NCBI RefSeq assembly: GCF_001653235.2
Contig: NC_035794.1
Coordinates: forward strand, 1,798,001 to 1,862,000
DNA: 64,000 nucleotides
From: Pochonia chlamydosporia 170
Lineage: Eukaryota; Ascomycota; Sordariomycetes; Hypocreales; Clavicipitaceae
Direction of reading: 5' to 3'
In this document: positions 21,500-33,211 of the stretch, in pieces
Numbering within the stretch: position 1 is the stretch's first letter
Layout of the letters: every line of letters starts with the position of its first letter
Made by a program: the position numbers and the translations under genes
The notes under the pieces: generated by a model
What the model saw: only the letters and a program-made list of their open reading frames with translations
The model's database searches: none
What the model was told of the DNA's origin: nothing

Positions 21500-22588
21500 T
21501 TACCCCAGGTTGTCGAGAACTGAGCTCGGTGGTGCGTAAAACGTCGTGCCCGTTAGCGGCGTCGAAAAGTCAAGAATGCGATCGTGCTTTCCTGGAGGAT
21601 TGCCAATAAACATGCGCTCCATCATTTTTTCAATAACCCACAGCTTCTTGGAATACCCAATAAAGTAGGTTCCAAACTCTTTGTGGCCTGGTGAGCCGAA
21701 AGGCATGTTATCCCGTAAAATGTCATGTTCATTACCATCTTCGTCTTCAATTGTGGCCAGAGTCTTATGGGCCTGCTGCTGTCCTTGTTCAGCATCGTCA
21801 AGCTCAATGTTATCAAGCTTTGTTCGTCCAATGATGGCTTCTTGTTGTTCGTTCGATAAACTCCGCCAGCCATCCATGTTGTGAATATACTTCTGCACCA
21901 CGATATAGCTTCCACCTACTGCCGTCGCGTCATCGGCTTCAGTGATGCAAACCGTGTCATTCACGTCTGGTCCAACCGGGTTGGCTGTTCCATCAACAAA
22001 GCCTAACAGATCTCGGGCATCAAAATATCGGAAACCGGACGTCTCGTCGATCACTTTAATGGCATCGCCAAGTTTAGCGAGGAGCTGGGTCTCGAATTCG
22101 AAGCTGATGTCTCTCCTTTCTGAGCGTATATGAAACAGGATATCGCCAGGTGTTGATACGGCCGTGTGCTTGGCGCCGCGGACTTCTGGGAACGGGTGCA
22201 GCTCCGTTGGCTTGCGGAGGCCGGTCAGACGGTCCCAAATCGAGCTTCCAATACCGACGACACAGCTCAGGTTTGAGCTAGGATGGCGAATGGATACATT
22301 TTTAGTTATATCGCCAACAGAAGACAGTGCCTCACGAATGGTTTGTATGGCATCCGGCGATTCCGTCGCAGACACTACTAGGAACGTTGCCGATTGTGTA
22401 AGGGGACTGCTGACAGGCTGGGAACTCATGGTTGACTTTTCCCTTGCAATAAGTGTTGGTCCCAGTGAAATATTGCGACTGAGAAGGATTTTGGTTGTAC
22501 GGCGAGCAAATGTTGAAGCTGTCTGTCTGGACTGAACGGCGAACGTGATTCTTGTAGAGGCGACGATCAAAGATGGCATTGGTAGCAT
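21500..22588 (-). CDS. DyP-type heme peroxidase, mitochondrial-like leader
   Basis: An intronless frame of 362 residues from the ATG at 22586-22588; the frame extends further upstream only to a GTG, so this ATG is preferred. The DyP hallmark GFVDGTANP (distal Asp) lies in the middle. A proximal-His candidate is in QQAHKTLATIEDEDG, and an Arg and the conserved NMPFG follow (ILRDNMPFGSPG), then GTYFIGYSKK. This is the pattern of the YfeX-like/class A-B DyP enzymes, which use H2O2 to oxidise dyes, porphyrins or other substrates. The first 50 residues are rich in Arg, Ser and Thr without acids, as in mitochondrial presequences; an internal Met before SSQPVSSP would give a leaderless form. Confidence 0.88.
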   Translation of the reverse strand: MLPMPSLIVASTRITFAVQSRQTASTFARRTTKILLSRNISLGPTLIAREKSTMSSQPVSSPLTQSATFLVVSATESPDAIQTIREALSSVGDITKNVSIRHPSSNLSCVVGIGSSIWDRLTGLRKPTELHPFPEVRGAKHTAVSTPGDILFHIRSERRDISFEFETQLLAKLGDAIKVIDETSGFRYFDARDLLGFVDGTANPVGPDVNDTVCITEADDATAVGGSYIVVQKYIHNMDGWRSLSNEQQEAIIGRTKLDNIELDDAEQGQQQAHKTLATIEDEDGNEHDILRDNMPFGSPGHKEFGTYFIGYSKKLWVIEKMMERMFIGNPPGKHDRILDFSTPLTGTTFYAPPSSVLDNLG

Positions 22589-23744
22589 ACTATTTAGCGT
22601 GCAAAGCTTAAAGTTAGCCCAAGTGTGAACGGCTTGTATGCGTCGATGCACATGTATGTTTCAATAATAACTGTACCTTTATTGCTTTGGAGTCAATTAC
22701 AATGGTAATTACCCTTGGCGCCTCAAGATGGCTGTTGGAAATGACGGACTCAACTTTGCGGCACAAGGATCGTTGGAATGCCGAACGAGAGCCACGGCAA
22801 AGCAAAGACCTGTCATCTGAGCTACGTAAGCAATGTGAGCCACAGCCCCTCTCTTTGATGCGTCAAATGTTTGGCGATGGTTGCTTGGCTAAAAGGTTGA
22901 ATGCAGTGTTGTCTTCAAGTTGCAGCTCGAAGCTTCAATAGCTGCAACCGATTTCCCCACTCAAAAGTGAACACGCAAAGCAGTAGCCCCGCTTGCCAGC
23001 TTTGCCAGACCCGATCCGGGAGAGCGCCACATACGTAGCCAATCAGAGATGAGGAATTGTCATCACGGCATCCTACATTGTCAACGGTAGGAATACCTTG
23101 ACAGATTTAAAATAAAAGGCAGACGGCTCAAGTCTTGGTGTTAGAAGATTACGAAGCTTCTGTCACTGGATTCGGGCCAGCCGAGTCCGATATAGTGTTG
23201 ATAGCGTTCCATGAGTGAAAAACACCAGACCACAACGCAAGATGGCAACCTTTGTTCTGTTTCGATCCAACTGTATGGTCATGTCGAGATTCGAGAAGGT
23301 GAACGGTGAACCGAAGTCCACAAAGTTTAAGGTCAATCAGAAAAGCAGGTTCTCCGAATGTGACGGCTCGGAAACTCATAAAGCAACTGGCCTTGAAGCA
23401 GAACGTCGAGACTAAAGTGTTGGTGCTTACCTCCATCATTAGTGCCTTGAGATTGACGCTAGGATTTTCGTTTCGGAGATCGTCAGCTTACAAGATCACC
23501 TCCACCAACAATCAAGAAGACAAAAACTTGGTTAGTTATGCTGACATGCATGTGTTGTTCCACTTCGTGGGGATGAGCCGATATATATAAACACTACCGA
23601 CAAGCCGACATCCACGGCTGTATGCTAGTTGTCTTGTCTCTGTCTCATGCCATCGATTACAACAACTCCATACTAGAAGCTATCTCACTGCATCTCCTTC
23701 AATCTTCATGCAAAATACTCATGTCTGAGTGTTTAGCCCACACA
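22589..23744. promoter_or_regulatory. Divergent intergenic region between DyP and monooxygenase genes
   Basis: About 1.15 kb serving two divergent redox genes. Small frames here (for example 23149-23439 reverse) have no recognisable content. A shared promoter is possible but no element was identified. Confidence 0.45.
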
Positions 23745-25052
23745 ATGCCTACGAATCAACCCCTACGTATCATCATCGCCGGCGCTGGATTGGGTGGACT
23801 CGCTGCAGCGTGTCGATTTGCCAAAGATGGACACCAAGTTGAGCTTTTCGAAAGATCAAAGTCCCTATCAACAGCGAGTGGGGCAATCTTCATAAGATCC
23901 AACGCAGTTCGTTGCTTTTGCCGCTGGCAGATGCGCAATGCTTTTGAGGCCGTGACTGCCGAGATCAGAAATCACCAAACACGCAATGGGATCGACAATG
24001 AACTCTTACAACGTCTATCTTCCACCGGCTTCTCAGAATATCCCGAGTGGTCGACGGATCGTGAAGCGTTGCAAAATTTGTTGTACGAGCAAGCTCGCGC
24101 GGCTGGTGCCAGAATCACCTTTGGTGCTGAGATTGCAGATATTTCCGAAGCTGGTAATCTTGTATATGCAACATGCCAGGACGGCGCCAAATACACTGGA
24201 GATCTTCTCCTGGCAGCGGATGGCATTTCATCGCGCTTACGGGCCACCATTCTCTCCGGCCAGAAACCTACATCACTAACTCCTATCCCAGCTCCATCTG
24301 TGCATTACCCGACCGAAATCCCTAGGGACAGACTCCTCGCCAATACTCTTACGAAATCGTTGATCGCGGAGCCGGACGCAGATGATTCGATTATGTGGGC
24401 TGGACATGGAGGGTACGCCATCGGGAAATACAATCATGCACGCCAATTGTTCAACCTGATGTTTTCCATTCAAGATAGCTCGGAAGACTACGCAAAGAAT
24501 CCACGGTTATTTGACGAAATTGGTGACACTAGCATTGTAAAGGATTTCTTCAAAAGGTACCATCCAATTCTGGGTGCTCTGTCTGGAATGACCGAGTCTT
24601 GCTCACGGTGGCGGTTGGCGAGACTGGAGCCGCTCGACACTTGGTCCAGCCAAGGTGGACGACTGGTGTTGCTGGGAGATTCGGCACATGCTATGCTGCC
24701 AAATTTGGCTCAGGGATTCAGCTGTATCGTCGAAGATATTGAAGTTCTATCGCTCTTGCTAGAAAACGGCGGAGACGTTTCTAGCATCGTCAAATCGTGG
24801 GAGGATATTCGCATTCCAAGAGTGACGAGGTTGCAGGATGGTTCCCTATGGAACTACAGATTGTATACCTCTGGTAAAGCCCCTGGGGAAGAGTTATCAG
24901 AAGAAGATAAGAAATTGCCTATGGGAGAGGGGAATGGCAATGCGCCTTTTAACTCTTTGCCTTTTCTGAAGTGGGTATTCGATTACGATGCGGCGAAAGA
25001 AGTGAGTTTTGAGCTAAAGCCGAATGACGCAATTGCCGAGGCTTTGAACTAA
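23745..25052 (+). CDS. FAD-dependent monooxygenase (salicylate hydroxylase-like)
   Basis: An intronless frame; the ATG at 23745 (context CACAATGC, product MPTNQPLRIIIAGAGLGG) is preferred to upstream starts because it places the Rossmann motif GAGLGGLAAA near residue 13. It gives 435 residues. The second FAD motif is LLLAADGISSRLR and the third is VLLGDSAHAMLPNLAQGF, both as in group A flavin hydroxylases. Such enzymes hydroxylate aromatic or polyketide substrates using NAD(P)H and O2. The C terminus ends shortly after the third motif in the usual place. Substrate unknown. It is divergent from the DyP peroxidase, possibly a small oxidative pair. Confidence 0.88.
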   Translation: MPTNQPLRIIIAGAGLGGLAAACRFAKDGHQVELFERSKSLSTASGAIFIRSNAVRCFCRWQMRNAFEAVTAEIRNHQTRNGIDNELLQRLSSTGFSEYPEWSTDREALQNLLYEQARAAGARITFGAEIADISEAGNLVYATCQDGAKYTGDLLLAADGISSRLRATILSGQKPTSLTPIPAPSVHYPTEIPRDRLLANTLTKSLIAEPDADDSIMWAGHGGYAIGKYNHARQLFNLMFSIQDSSEDYAKNPRLFDEIGDTSIVKDFFKRYHPILGALSGMTESCSRWRLARLEPLDTWSSQGGRLVLLGDSAHAMLPNLAQGFSCIVEDIEVLSLLLENGGDVSSIVKSWEDIRIPRVTRLQDGSLWNYRLYTSGKAPGEELSEEDKKLPMGEGNGNAPFNSLPFLKWVFDYDAAKEVSFELKPNDAIAEALN

Positions 25053-27150
25053 CCTAAGTCACAGGCGACGACGGCCATAGCACAGGCTCATGGCCAGACA
25101 TAGGCAGGTAGAATCTGGAGGATTGGTGTTATTATATGGATACTTCGACGTGAACGCGCGTTACATGTCGTGGTTAGACCTTGTCGTCGATATATCTCTG
25201 CTTTCACCAGTGTAAATCATGGCTAGGGAAATGCACGATGCTGGGCTTGTTGCTTCGTGCTTCAATAATTAAATTGTTAAATATAGCGAATCCTCACGGC
25301 AAGACATCAATTGGAGCAGAATCTTGCTGCAGTTACGGAACGAAGTTGCTATGGGCCGAACCCAGATACTATGGAGGAGCGGAAGTGCGGAATAGTTTCG
25401 ACAGCATAGTACGGCGCACCTGTCCAGCCGGTAGCACTCCACTGTCTCGATATCTTTACAGTTGCATTCATGAATTGGTGTCAACTTTGCAATAGTTTAC
25501 GTCTGGTTTACCAGATTGAGACGAATGAAGAATTAAAGGATAAGTTTAAGTTATGTATGAGAGGACATCGGCGGGCAATTCTTATTTTCCCTTCCCCACC
25601 GTAGTATGCCAACTCGTCACTGTGAGTGGCCTAGCTTACCTGGGTCTCATCATACATTCGGTTGGTATTATGTTCATACGGTCTTAGTTGCGACCCCGCC
25701 TGTTCTGTTCCCGGCTTAGACACTTGTACATGCATCAAAGGCGTCTCGATTCTCATCACGTCAAGCCAGGGCTGGAAAGTGCAGGATGCGTCCACACTGG
25801 CCGGGAAGTATCCAAGACGCCTGCCGAACCGGACATCTACGCTCCAACAAGAACCGTGGTGTTCGGAGCTACCAGATAGTAAGTTGGCTAAAATGAGCGG
25901 CTTGAAAAATGGTTCCACCACCTCCTGATGTTCAAGTCACGATATCCATTCTCCTGGTCGTCAATTTTGTCGGCTATTATATCCAGTGACCAGGGTTCAG
26001 GATTGGATGGTTACTTGGCCTCACCGTCAGCTACTCCAGGAAGATTTTGACCTGTGACCAATTAATTGAGGAGTTAGGAACTCAAGTAGAGGTCTGTAAC
26101 CAAGGCGTAGGCGAAGAGCGTTGCTGGCATCTTTACAATTACCCGAGAAAGCGTCAACTGGTCCCAAATGATGTGTAACCTTCACGGAGACATCGATGAT
26201 GATGACATCTGCTACCAACCCTTAAGTGCTGGCTTATGCAACGATACGTAACACGCAGCCGGCCGCTTCTAGGCGGGGCAATTACCTGATGAGTAATTAG
26301 AGTTATTACTGGCGTTCAACGCGACAACTTGGTTGGTTTGTTGCTCAAGAACGGTAGTTAGATATATGATAACGCCACTCTACAACCCTCGGCAGTCTCT
26401 ACGCGTCACGAATAATAAAAGCATCAACACCGCAATTCAGTCCGTTCATCATATTAGCAAGCTACTAGAATGATCTGTTCGTGTTCGACTTAGATGGCCC
26501 ATACGCTAGCGCTGACACTACCAAACCTAAGATGGGGACTGTTCCGACTGCCCCCAAGCTCCTCTAATACATCATGAGACACGCAGAGAAATTAAAGTCC
26601 CATGTGGCCCAATTGCCGTGACTGGGCCGGTCCAACGCGGGGTGAGTTCTACACAAGGAACCCATCAAATCGAGAAGTTGGTTCCAATAGAGCGTGACTC
26701 CCCGGACGACTGGGCAATTCAAGCGAGAATTGGGCCGGGGTTGGTTACATGCATGTCCGGGACGATCTGAGATATTCTCGCACCAATGTCCATTCAGTTC
26801 CTGACCCTGCACATGGGAATCAGTCCACTCCGGACCCTATTCAGGGACTCTCAGGGCACAACGCAATTCGGCCCGATCCACTTAGCTAGTATTAACCAGA
26901 CCATGGCGCCGGTCCTCTCCTCAAATGTTAATTCTCGACGTAGTAGTCACGATGATGGCTCGGCTGGCAATATCTTTTTGGGTTGGCGTTGGCCTAGCCA
27001 GCTCCATAGGTGAAGATTTTATATCATAAGTAGGAAGTCCTGGAAAGATCTGCAGACACTTTGAAGATCTGGTGGCATCCCTCCAACTTCACAGGCCGAT
27101 CTGAAGCTCACTTATCTAAGACGCCTCTTCCAATAGCTGTTTCTTTTGCA
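25053..27150. other. Intergenic, about 2.1 kb, no gene recognised
   Basis: Only short frames without motifs on either strand. The 3' part is the promoter region of the secreted glucanase. The length is greater than most gaps here and could hide a decayed gene, but no fragment was recognisable. Confidence 0.45.
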
Positions 27151-29712
27151 ATGTTGCAAAAGCTAGTGAGCTTTCTCGCCGTGGTGGGAGTGGCTTCGGC
27201 TTCTCCCGCTGGCCAAGGCTCGATCAATCCCCGAGCCAGCAGCTTCTGGTATGCCAACATGGACCATACCGGTGCCGCCCGAGGGTATGCTCCGCATGTA
27301 GACAATCCGGGCTCTTATCCAGTCTTCAAGACAGTCAATCCAGGTGATGGGGGAGCTATTCAAAGCGCGATCGATACTGCTGGAAATGGTAATCGTCAGA
27401 ACCAATGGCTTGCATCGCAGCCCCGTGTATGTTCTTGCCCTGATGTTGTTATATTGGAGCTTTGAGCACTTACAATTAGATTACAGGTGGTTTATATTCC
27501 GCCTGGAACATACACGATCAGCAAGACTATCAACATGCGAACCGATACCATTCTCATGGGCGATGCGACCAACCCTCCTATTTTGAAGGCTGCCGCTGGA
27601 TTCAACGGCCAGACACTTCTCAACGGTAAGGTTCTCTATAATTGAAACAGGATCGGCAAAAGGCTAACCAGCATGCATTGCAGGTCAGGATCCTTCTACA
27701 GGAGTGTCTGGTGAGATCTCATTTGCTGTTGGCTTGAAGAATCTGGTTCTTGACACTACTGCCGTCAATGCAGGTAAGGCGGGATGAACTCTTCCACAAT
27801 GTTCGGCGTGTATTGACAAACATTTTAGGCCAGGGTTTTACTGCACTCTACTGGGGAGTCGCTCAGGTCGCCCAGCTTCAAAACATCAAGATTCAAATGC
27901 CCTCTTCAACCAACGGTGAAGGACACACTGGTATCAAGCTTGGCCGAGGCTCAACCCTTGGACTCGCCGACGTCCGAATTGAGAAGGGACTTGTAAGTGC
28001 TTTTGCATCTTTATAATCATCATGTAAACGGACCGCCGTTGACTTTTATTCCTCAGAACGGCATCTGGCACAACGGCCACCAGCAGGCGCTCTACAAGAA
28101 CATCTACTTCTACCAAAACACCGTCGGCATGCTCATCTCAGGAGGTAACACCATCACCCTTCTCGCTCCAACTTTTGACACCGTCGGCACGGGTGTAAAG
28201 AATACCGGCGGCAGCCCCTTTATTGGTATTGTCGATGGCAAGTCCATCAACTCTGGTGTCACATTCGATTCCTCGGTATATCCATCCATCGTCATCGACA
28301 ACCTCACCAAGGACACCAACTCGAACATTGTACAGCTGCCTAGCGGTACAGCCCTCGGCCCCTCCAGTCACGTAAACAATTTCTCTTTCGGAAACACAGT
28401 TGGTCGTAACCCCATCTACGGCGCGACAAACTCTGGCACCACTCGCCCTGGTGGTGTTGCTCCCGGCGGCAAGATTCCTTCCATTGCGGCGCCCACTTTC
28501 GCTAACAACCCTGTTTCGGACTTTATCAACGTGAAGGATTCGAAGCAAAATGGCGGTCAGACCATCAAAGGTGATGGCTCCGTCGATGAAGCTGCGGCAC
28601 TAAACAAAGTTCTCCAGTACGCTGCCGATAATAAGAAGATTGCCTACTTCCCCTTCGGCGACTACCGTGTTGAGTCAACTCTCCTTATCCCAATTGGGTC
28701 TCGCATCGTTGGAGAGGCATGGTCCACCATCTCCGGAGCAGGAAACTTCTTCAAGTCGTCATCTAGTCCGAAGCCTGTCGTGCAAGTTGGTAAGCCAGGC
28801 GATGTAGGTGTAGCTCAGATCCAAGACATGCGCTTCACCGTCGCAGACGTCCTGCCAGGCGCTATCATCATCCAGTTCCAAGCTGCTGGCTCAAATCCAG
28901 GCGATGTTGCTCTCTGGAACTCCGTTATCACTGTCGGCGGAACTCGCGGCGCAACACCATTGACTAATGCTTGCACAAACCCCGGAAAGGAGTGCCAGGC
29001 CGCATTCTTGGGCATGCATTTCGCCAAGGGATCTTCTGCCTATGTTGAGAACGTCTGGAATTGGGTCGCAGACCATATTACCGAAGGCTTCAACGGCGGA
29101 TCTAGCATCGCCGGAAAGGGTGGTGCCTTGGTTGAGTCCACAAAGGGAACTTGGTTGCATGCTCTGGGCAGCGAACATTGGTGGCTCTATCAGCTTAACC
29201 TCCGATCTGCTTCCAACGTTGTCGTTACTCTTTTGCAAAGCGAGACCAACTACGAGCAAGGCGACAACACGCAACAGATCCCTCCGGCGCCATGGACGGC
29301 CGATGTTCAGGGATGGGGTGATCCTGATTTCTCGTGGTGTGGCGGTGGTGATAAGCGTTGCCGCATGGGATTCGCCAACTACATTAACGGAGGATCTGAT
29401 ATTTACTTCTACGGATCAGCATCATGGGCGTTCTTCAGCGGTCCCGGATACCAGGGCTGTGCTGGGGCGTACCAGTGCCAGAGTAAGTGGTCACATCCAT
29501 CTAACCACAGAAGTATTCGACTACTGACGAGAAGTTTTACAGAATATATGCATTACATTGCAAAGACTCCTAAGAACCTTCAGGCTTACGGCTTGTGCGC
29601 CAAGGATACCAGCGTTGCTCTTCGTCTTGGCGATGGCACTGACATCCAGGCACAGAATGGATTCACTGGAGGATGGAATCCGGGTTCAGACATCGGTCGC
29701 TACACGACCTAA
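27151..29712 (+). CDS. Secreted exo-beta-1,3-glucanase, GH55
   Basis: Six exons: 27151-27426, 27487-27625, 27684-27773, 27829-27992, 28057-29482 and 29543-29712, total 754 residues, the usual size for GH55. Signal peptide at about residues 1-18 (LVSFLAVVGVASAS). Two pectate-lyase-3-like beta-helix halves follow: the first begins FWYANMDHTGAARGYAP and has VVYIPPGTYTISKTI; the second begins near NVKDSKQNGGQTIKGDG with IAYFPFGDYRVESTLLIP. Other family blocks are AFLGMHFAKGSSAYVENVW and WTADVQGWGDPDFSWC. It releases glucose or short units from beta-1,3-glucan outside the cell, in wall turnover or attack on other fungi. All splice sites are GT-AG with matching phases. Confidence 0.93.
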
Positions 29713-30297
29713 AGTTTGTAAATACATTATATTGTCTGTACATACGCTCTTTAAAACAATCTGTACATATCCTCTTAACCTCTCCCTTTACAGCATGCTT
29801 GCATTCCGTGCGGTCGTGTGTCTCATAAGACTAGCCCATTGACGAACCAAAGTGTCACGCCTGGAACCTAGAACATGTGTCTAGTTGTGAACTTGGGACA
29901 AAAGAGATACTCGGTTCTGCACGTTACACGTGATATCAACGATGTACAGTTGACATTCCAGCCAATATCTCCTCAGACGTGACGGAACAGGCTTCAACCG
30001 GATGACTTCCGTTCTCAAGGTGTGGATGTGCTGTTGGTTAGTGTCCATGACTCCTGGCGTAACAAGATCCAACTTCCCAAATGAGGAAGGTCCTTCGGTA
30101 CAGTAGGCAGAAACCGTGAAATTTAGAACCAGATTCAACTTGCTGTCAGCACAAGGATGACAGTCTCCGCAATTGATGTTCCTGATACAAAAGTTACAGT
30201 GGACCACCAACGTTCCTGGACACAAAAACCTTGATGCACCATCTACACCAACCTGCTTACACAACTTCGCTCATCTAAAAAAACAAAGGAAGCCACA
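29713..30297. other. Intergenic, about 0.6 kb
   Basis: Holds the glucanase 3' end (A/T-rich, 29712-29770) and the promoter of the next gene. The 127-codon reverse frame at 29881-30264 has no recognisable content. Confidence 0.5.
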
Positions 30298-31865
30298 ATG
30301 GCTCATGAAAACAAAGAAGGCTACGAGCGTCGTATGACCGTCGTGAGAAACCTAATCCGTGGATTTGGCCTCGAGGTATGTAGACACTGGTTGCAGCGCA
30401 AACTCGAGTCGTTTATGCTTGTACCTTCTCACATGCAACGCGCTTCCCTCCATAAAATTGGACCAGAACAGTTGGAGGGCGATGCAGGTCCCCGTGGCAA
30501 TAAGATCACATGATAGCTATATATTGTGACTATTTTGCTGATCAATATTTTGTTTCTGAGCAGTGCGCCGATATCACGCCTCTGCGATGGAATGAAGATC
30601 AAACCTTTCCATACAATAACTTCATCTACAAAGTATCGCTATCTTCATTGGCTACAGCGGAACATTTCGCAGCAGCGTCTCAGTCAAGACAACCATGCAC
30701 AGACTTGCCCCCGTCGGAAGGGATCTCAACCGCGATTGTACGACTAAGTAATCCGAGGGCCTTGGGTATGAACAATGCGAACCGTGTTGAAAACGAAGTT
30801 GCGGCAATAAACCTCGCTCGTGACGCCATAGCACGAGTTGGCCCTGAATATACCAATCTTGTCCCGGCTGTTTTTGCCTGGAAGGCAGCCACAGACCCAA
30901 ATCCCGTCGACGAGACAGGGTTTGGATGGATCGTCATGGAGTACCTAACCGGGTCTTCTCTATACAAGCAGTTCAAGACATTTGACATGGGCAAAAAAAA
31001 TTCGATCATCATTGAGATTGCTGCCATATTCTCTGCCATTCAAGGGATAACATTACCACCTGGAGTTGACCGTTTTGGTGGCTTGACCATCAACGCTGCT
31101 GGTGATATTGTATCTGGCCAAGAGACCATGCAGTCTTCTCCTGGTGGTCCGTGGAAGGAGTATGACGACGTCTGGAGACACCAATTACTCTGCCAGCTGA
31201 AAGGCGCAGACAATAGCGAAGTTATTCAGGGCTGGAAAGCAAACGGACTCCGCGAAAGGATTGATAATTTTAGTCGAGCAAAATTACGCAGGGTTATTGA
31301 GCAGGCAGGTGTTGATATGTCCAAGTTGGCTTTTGTTCACCTCGATTTCAGTCAGTAATGATTCCAGACAATTGATTACCTGCAAATACCTGCTGACAGT
31401 AACTCTACAGCTATGAGCAACATGCTATACGACCCGGATAAGCAGCGAATTTCCGGCGTCGTTGACTTTGACTGGGCGGCCATAACCAACCCAGCCCACG
31501 AGTTCTTCACCTCGCTGCAGGATATGTACGGAACAGCGAATGAACAAGAGTCGGACAAGCTTCAACGAGCAATCCTAACAGGCGACTTTAGTGCCAATTC
31601 CGAAGCAGGGGAAGAGAAACATGCGGAGGCGTGGCAGCTTGCGGAAACTTGGCATAAGTCACTCAAGGAGCGTGGTGGCCTGCCTCTTAGCGATATACCA
31701 GGGATGGAAGTGCTTAACAAGCTGAACGATTTCATTGACTTACTTTGCCCGTGGCAACTGGGAAGTGAGGAGGCACTGAATCAGCGAACGGCTGAGCAGA
31801 ACACCAAGATTAAAGCAGATGCGGAGAAGGCTATTGATGACATGTTGTGCCAATGGAGTGTCTAG
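30298..31865 (+). CDS. APH-like phosphotransferase family protein
   Basis: Exons 30298-30375, 30564-31350 and 31411-31865 give 439 residues; intron 1 is 188 bp, long for this locus. Kinase-like features: an N-lobe YNNFIYKVSLSS strand, the hinge region WIVMEYLTGSSLYKQF, a catalytic loop that reads HLDFTMSNMLYD when intron 2 (31351-31410, CTGAC branch) is removed, matching HxDxxxxN, and the metal-binding strand GVVDFDWAAI. These are the aminoglycoside phosphotransferase/choline kinase fold signatures. Fungal genomes hold many such proteins of unknown substrate, often in accessory regions. It lies 0.9 kb upstream of the repeat precursor on the same strand; a functional link is speculation. Confidence 0.83.
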
Positions 31866-32740
31866 ACATTTTGCGCATTCGGCGGTTCACTAGTTTTGAT
31901 GATTTGTTTTGGGCTGCTAATAAAATCTAGAGCCCGGTAGTATTTCCTTGTATCGGCAGAACAGTTCTCACATAGTTTGCAACATACATTGTAGATGCTC
32001 TGGATTAAGCCGTAGGAGAGCACACGTTCCGATTTACAACCCTGACTACGGTCGGCCGAAACGCTTAGCTTATATTTATTCGACTAGCCTATCGTGTAGT
32101 ATATTATTGAGTCATGAAAAAATGTCTCTTTGTATGACTGAAGCAGCGAATCCAACTTGGCGCAGAGATGCAGTTGTATCAGCCCGGGATGTGCAACATG
32201 GCGACACTCATCGACGACCTACATTGACCATTCCAGATTGCCACGTTTGCCGGTTTTTTTGGGGCAAATATCAACTTTGTTGTGTCGTTTCCTAGATTAC
32301 AGTCTTTTTAGACACTGTTTGCTATTGGATGCCAACTTTGATCTGTTTTGGCCCCCTGAGCTGGCAAAGAACGTAGCATATAAGGTTGCATCATAAACGT
32401 CAATGTTAGAAAGATATAAAAAGACCGGCAAACATGGTTGGTGTTTGCTGCTGTGCAGCATTTATTTGTCTTTGACAGGACAGCGAGTGGCCAACACCAA
32501 GCATCCCTAGCTAACACTGTTACCAGCACAGACAGCAAAATTGCTCCTACCGTACGTTTGTTGGAATCTAGCCAACTTATCTGGAAGCACTGAGCTCATA
32601 CTAGGCAATCATTAGATGCTCAAGGGACTATAAGACTCGCCGATCTCCCGACCACTGGAGTCTGCATCACATCAGCTTCGTCATCAGCATAAGCACCTAT
32701 CCACCTCAATCTACGCTAGACAACCCAACAAACCATCAGC
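31866..32740. promoter_or_regulatory. Upstream region of the repeat precursor gene
   Basis: About 0.9 kb. The 120 bp before 32741 are C/A-rich with few G, as in the 5' leaders of highly expressed fungal genes. No other gene recognised. Confidence 0.45.
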
Positions 32741-33211
32741 ATGCATTGCAAGCTCCTTACACCCGCCTTCCTGGCCATTATGGCCATCGCCTCTCCCATC
32801 CCGGACGGGACTCCAGCACCGGCAAGTGCTCTCGAAGAGCCCGCCGGCTATATTCCAAGCTGGGGACGCCGCGAGCCCGTCAATGCTGCCTCAGAAGGGA
32901 CGGAGAGTGCCCTCGAAGAGGTCATGGGCTATATTCCAAGCTGGGGTCGCCGTGAGCCCGTCAACGCTGCCTCGGATGACAAACCTGCTGATCTTGAGGC
33001 TCGACAGCCTCAGTTCAAAGTCCCATGGAAGAAGGGTGGTGCGGAGGAAGCTGTTACCCTGGAAAGTAGGGCGCCCCAATTCTTCAGAGTGTGGTGGAAG
33101 AACAACAAGGAGGGAACTGGCAAGGTCAGTGGGGATGAAGGTAAATCTGTTGAAGCTCGTGGTCCCCAGTTCAAGGTGCCATGGAAGAAGGGCGGTAATA
33201 CCGACGAATAG
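32741..33211 (+). CDS. Secreted repeat precursor, candidate Kex2-processed peptide (RiPP-like)
   Basis: An intronless 156-residue frame with a signal peptide at about 1-18 (LTPAFLAIMAIAS). Two repeat classes follow. Class A, residues 30-51 and 57-78, is LEE..GYIPSWGRREPVNAAS, each with an RR site. Class B, residues 85-100, 107-124 and 137-152, has LEARQPQFKVPWKKGG, LESRAPQFFRVWWKNNKE and VEARGPQFKVPWKKGG. There are no internal cysteines beyond Cys3. Signal peptide plus short aromatic cores bounded by basic pairs and acidic spacers is the layout of Kex2-processed repeat proteins. From memory, the QFKVPW core resembles the FKIPY core of the Epichloe gigA precursor (epichloecyclins). Cyclisation partners of the UstY/DUF3328 type were not recognised nearby. 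A linear secreted peptide or pheromone-like role is also possible. Confidence 0.75.
   Translation: MHCKLLTPAFLAIMAIASPIPDGTPAPASALEEPAGYIPSWGRREPVNAASEGTESALEEVMGYIPSWGRREPVNAASDDKPADLEARQPQFKVPWKKGGAEEAVTLESRAPQFFRVWWKNNKEGTGKVSGDEGKSVEARGPQFKVPWKKGGNTDE

Noticed and set aside
28110..29527. Frames opposite and shifted within the glucanase
   Set aside because: Shadows of the long GH55 exon.
29881..30264. Reverse frame of 127 codons after the glucanase
   Set aside because: Overlaps the likely promoter of the next gene and has no recognisable features.
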